Origin: Taeniopygia guttata | Taxonomy: Eukaryota > Chordata > Aves > Passeriformes > Estrildidae | Length of the DNA: 64,000 nt | Assembly: GCF_048771995.1 (NCBI RefSeq) | Contig: NC_133026.1 | Location: forward strand, 122,906,501 to 122,970,500 | Direction: 5' to 3' | In this document: piece by piece, positions 62,492 to 64,000 of the stretch | Layout: every line of letters starts with the position of its first letter | Position numbering within the stretch: the first letter of the stretch is position 1 | Notes under the pieces: model-generated | Told to the model about the DNA's origin: nothing | What the model saw: the letters and a program-made list of their open reading frames with translations, nothing else | Databases searched by the model: none | Position numbers and translations under genes: made by a program

Positions 62492-64000
62492 CGGATGTGT
62501 AAATGCTGGCTCCTGGGAGCTAAATGCTTATGATGTCATGTGTCTGACAAATACCAGCATACCAAGCTGATCTTAAATTATTTCATTTTCTCTTCCACTT
62601 ATGTTTTTATTTTTCCTGTCTTCTAATACATAATTTAACCAATGAAGTAAATTTAAGCTATTTCTGCCAGGATGTGCAGTTAAATTGGTGCACAGCATCT
62701 GCACAAAATATTAGGTTTTGCTGAATATATTCAGAAGTGTTATTTTTCTAAGTTATAGCTTCAAATCCAAACAGTTAATAAATAAATTATTATTTATGCA
62801 TTCATTCTAATGCACAAAACCTATCACTGTTGTAGCAGTTATTTTGTGAAGTTGTGATCCTTCACAGACACAACCACAAAATAGGATTGTTAGGAGTTTT
62901 TCACCAGTTTTGCTCCAAGCAGTAGTTTAGTTTGGAGAGGTTGACTGAGGATAGGGTTAGTAAATGACCTGTGGTGAGATACAGGCATGGCTGTACCTCC
63001 ACAGCACACAGGGAGAGGTCAGCACCTCTGGCTATGGTCAAGGTCTGCCTAGAGTGAATGTACTCATAATTCTGTGACCCAGAGGAAAATGCCAGGAAGA
63101 ATGGTAAGACTTCAGCTGTCCCTTGAACTCTTCACACACAGCCTTAGAGAAGCCCTGGCTCAGTCCCTTTCATTGTGCTGGGTGGAGAAAATGATGTGGC
63201 AATGGATGCACTCCTGCGCCTGAGCCAAACAGAGGGTGGTTGGCCTCCAGGTGTGGTGCTGGGATGTGGTGGCTCTTGCCCCTGTGTGTCCTCCTTCCCC
63301 ACAGAATGCCACAGCCACCAAGCTGTGTCTTGTTCCCACTCTCCCATGGGAAAAACATTGTGCTAGAGAGAGGACAAGAGAGCACACAGGAGGGAGGATG
63401 TCCCACGCCTAGGAGCTGGGGATCCCAGGAGCATCGCTGGATTTTGCATGATATGGCAAAATAGAAACAGTTGTGGAAGCAACAAATAGAACCTGAGTTC
63501 CTCTGGGTGACACGACACTTTGTCTTGAATGGAAATTTTGAGAGTTTGACCTCAGCTCTGGCATTTCCCAGTCAAACATGTCACTGTAGGGAGTTGCTCC
63601 AACAGGCAGGAGTAAGACAGCCAAAGCTACATTTTAAAACTGTGGCTTGCTCTTCTGTTTGTGAAGAACCCTGTGCTACCTATGTGTGCCACATGCTCCC
63701 AGGAAACAGGCTACACAGATTTCTTCAGAGGACTGGCTGTGAGCTGGAGGAACACACAATTCCCAAAGTTAGTGGCTTAAACATTTCAAGTCTGACCTAT
63801 CCTTGTTTGTCCAAAGTTGAGCACCCTACAATGCACACCAATTTAAAGAGCACAAACCTCTCCTCATCTGTGGAGGAGTTTCTAGGATCCAGATTTTCTA
63901 TTTCGAAACCTGAGTTTTCTTAAGCATCATTTTAGGCACCTAGTTCCTTTATTGGATTTGTAGGTTAATCATTTTATGACCTGACTTTCTCTGCTTTAAG

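Larger units (their letters stand above)
56189..64000 (+). other. STMN2: STMN2 intron 1 (5' part)
   Basis: From the donor at 56189 to the window end no acceptor-plus-exon 2 combination was recognised, so the whole remainder is treated as intron. It contains a compound microsatellite, a CpG island, two conserved-looking blocks, a CR1 tail and homopolymer tracts, each listed separately. The reading frames in the last 3 kb, including 63471-63923, show no known domain. Mammalian STMN2 intron 1 is also long and is where the TDP-43-repressed cryptic exon lies in humans. Confidence 0.85.

Noticed and set aside
63471..63923. 150-codon open frame near the window end
   Set aside because: No domain was recognised. 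It lies in STMN2 intron 1 on the sense strand without splice or promoter signals that I can defend.
56190..64000. Search for STMN2 exon 2 (YKEKMKELSML-type coding)
   Set aside because: No matching acceptor-exon sequence was seen on the + strand before the window end. The exon is presumed to lie downstream.

Overview
This window is vertebrate nuclear DNA, almost certainly from a bird and probably a songbird or a close neoavian relative. The evidence is several CR1 LINE 3' ends in the avian style, three ERV LTRs that resemble families common in passerine genomes, a mostly AT-rich background with sharply bounded CpG islands, and no dense coding. These family names come from memory of consensus sequences; no search was run.

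The one gene I can support is STMN2 (stathmin-2, SCG10) on the + strand. Its promoter (about 55860-56060) and first coding exon (ATG at 56170, codons for MAKTAM, then a GTAAGA splice donor at 56189) closely match the known vertebrate STMN2 5' end. The window ends inside intron 1; exon 2 was not found. In mammals STMN2 is the first gene after a long gene-poor interval, and the 53 kb upstream here look the same: no convincing coding exon, only repeats and possible non-coding elements.

Layout: 1-19608 is AT-rich intergenic DNA with one CR1 scrap and a few small hairpins. 19609-31420 is a repeat-rich stretch with three LTRs (19609-19989, 24971-26052, 28555-29293), an LTR fragment (31240-31420) and a CR1 tail. 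31421-53540 is intergenic with CR1 pieces of different ages, one of them (43855-44405) apparently very old. 53541-54600 is a CpG island that contains a near-consensus RE1/NRSE silencer (54191-54211), the site type through which REST keeps STMN2 off outside neurons. 54601-55860 is the upstream flank, 55860-56188 the promoter and first exon, and 56189-64000 intron 1. The intron holds a compound TA/TG microsatellite, a second CpG island (56680-57490) with G-quadruplex potential, two conserved-looking blocks (57550-57870 and 58000-58310), a CR1 tail and a 34-base poly-A tract.

The parts most likely to work together are the RE1 in the upstream island, the compact promoter, and the downstream island and blocks in intron 1: a neuron-restricted control region for STMN2. 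I found no tRNA, rRNA, CRISPR or other unexpected genetic system.
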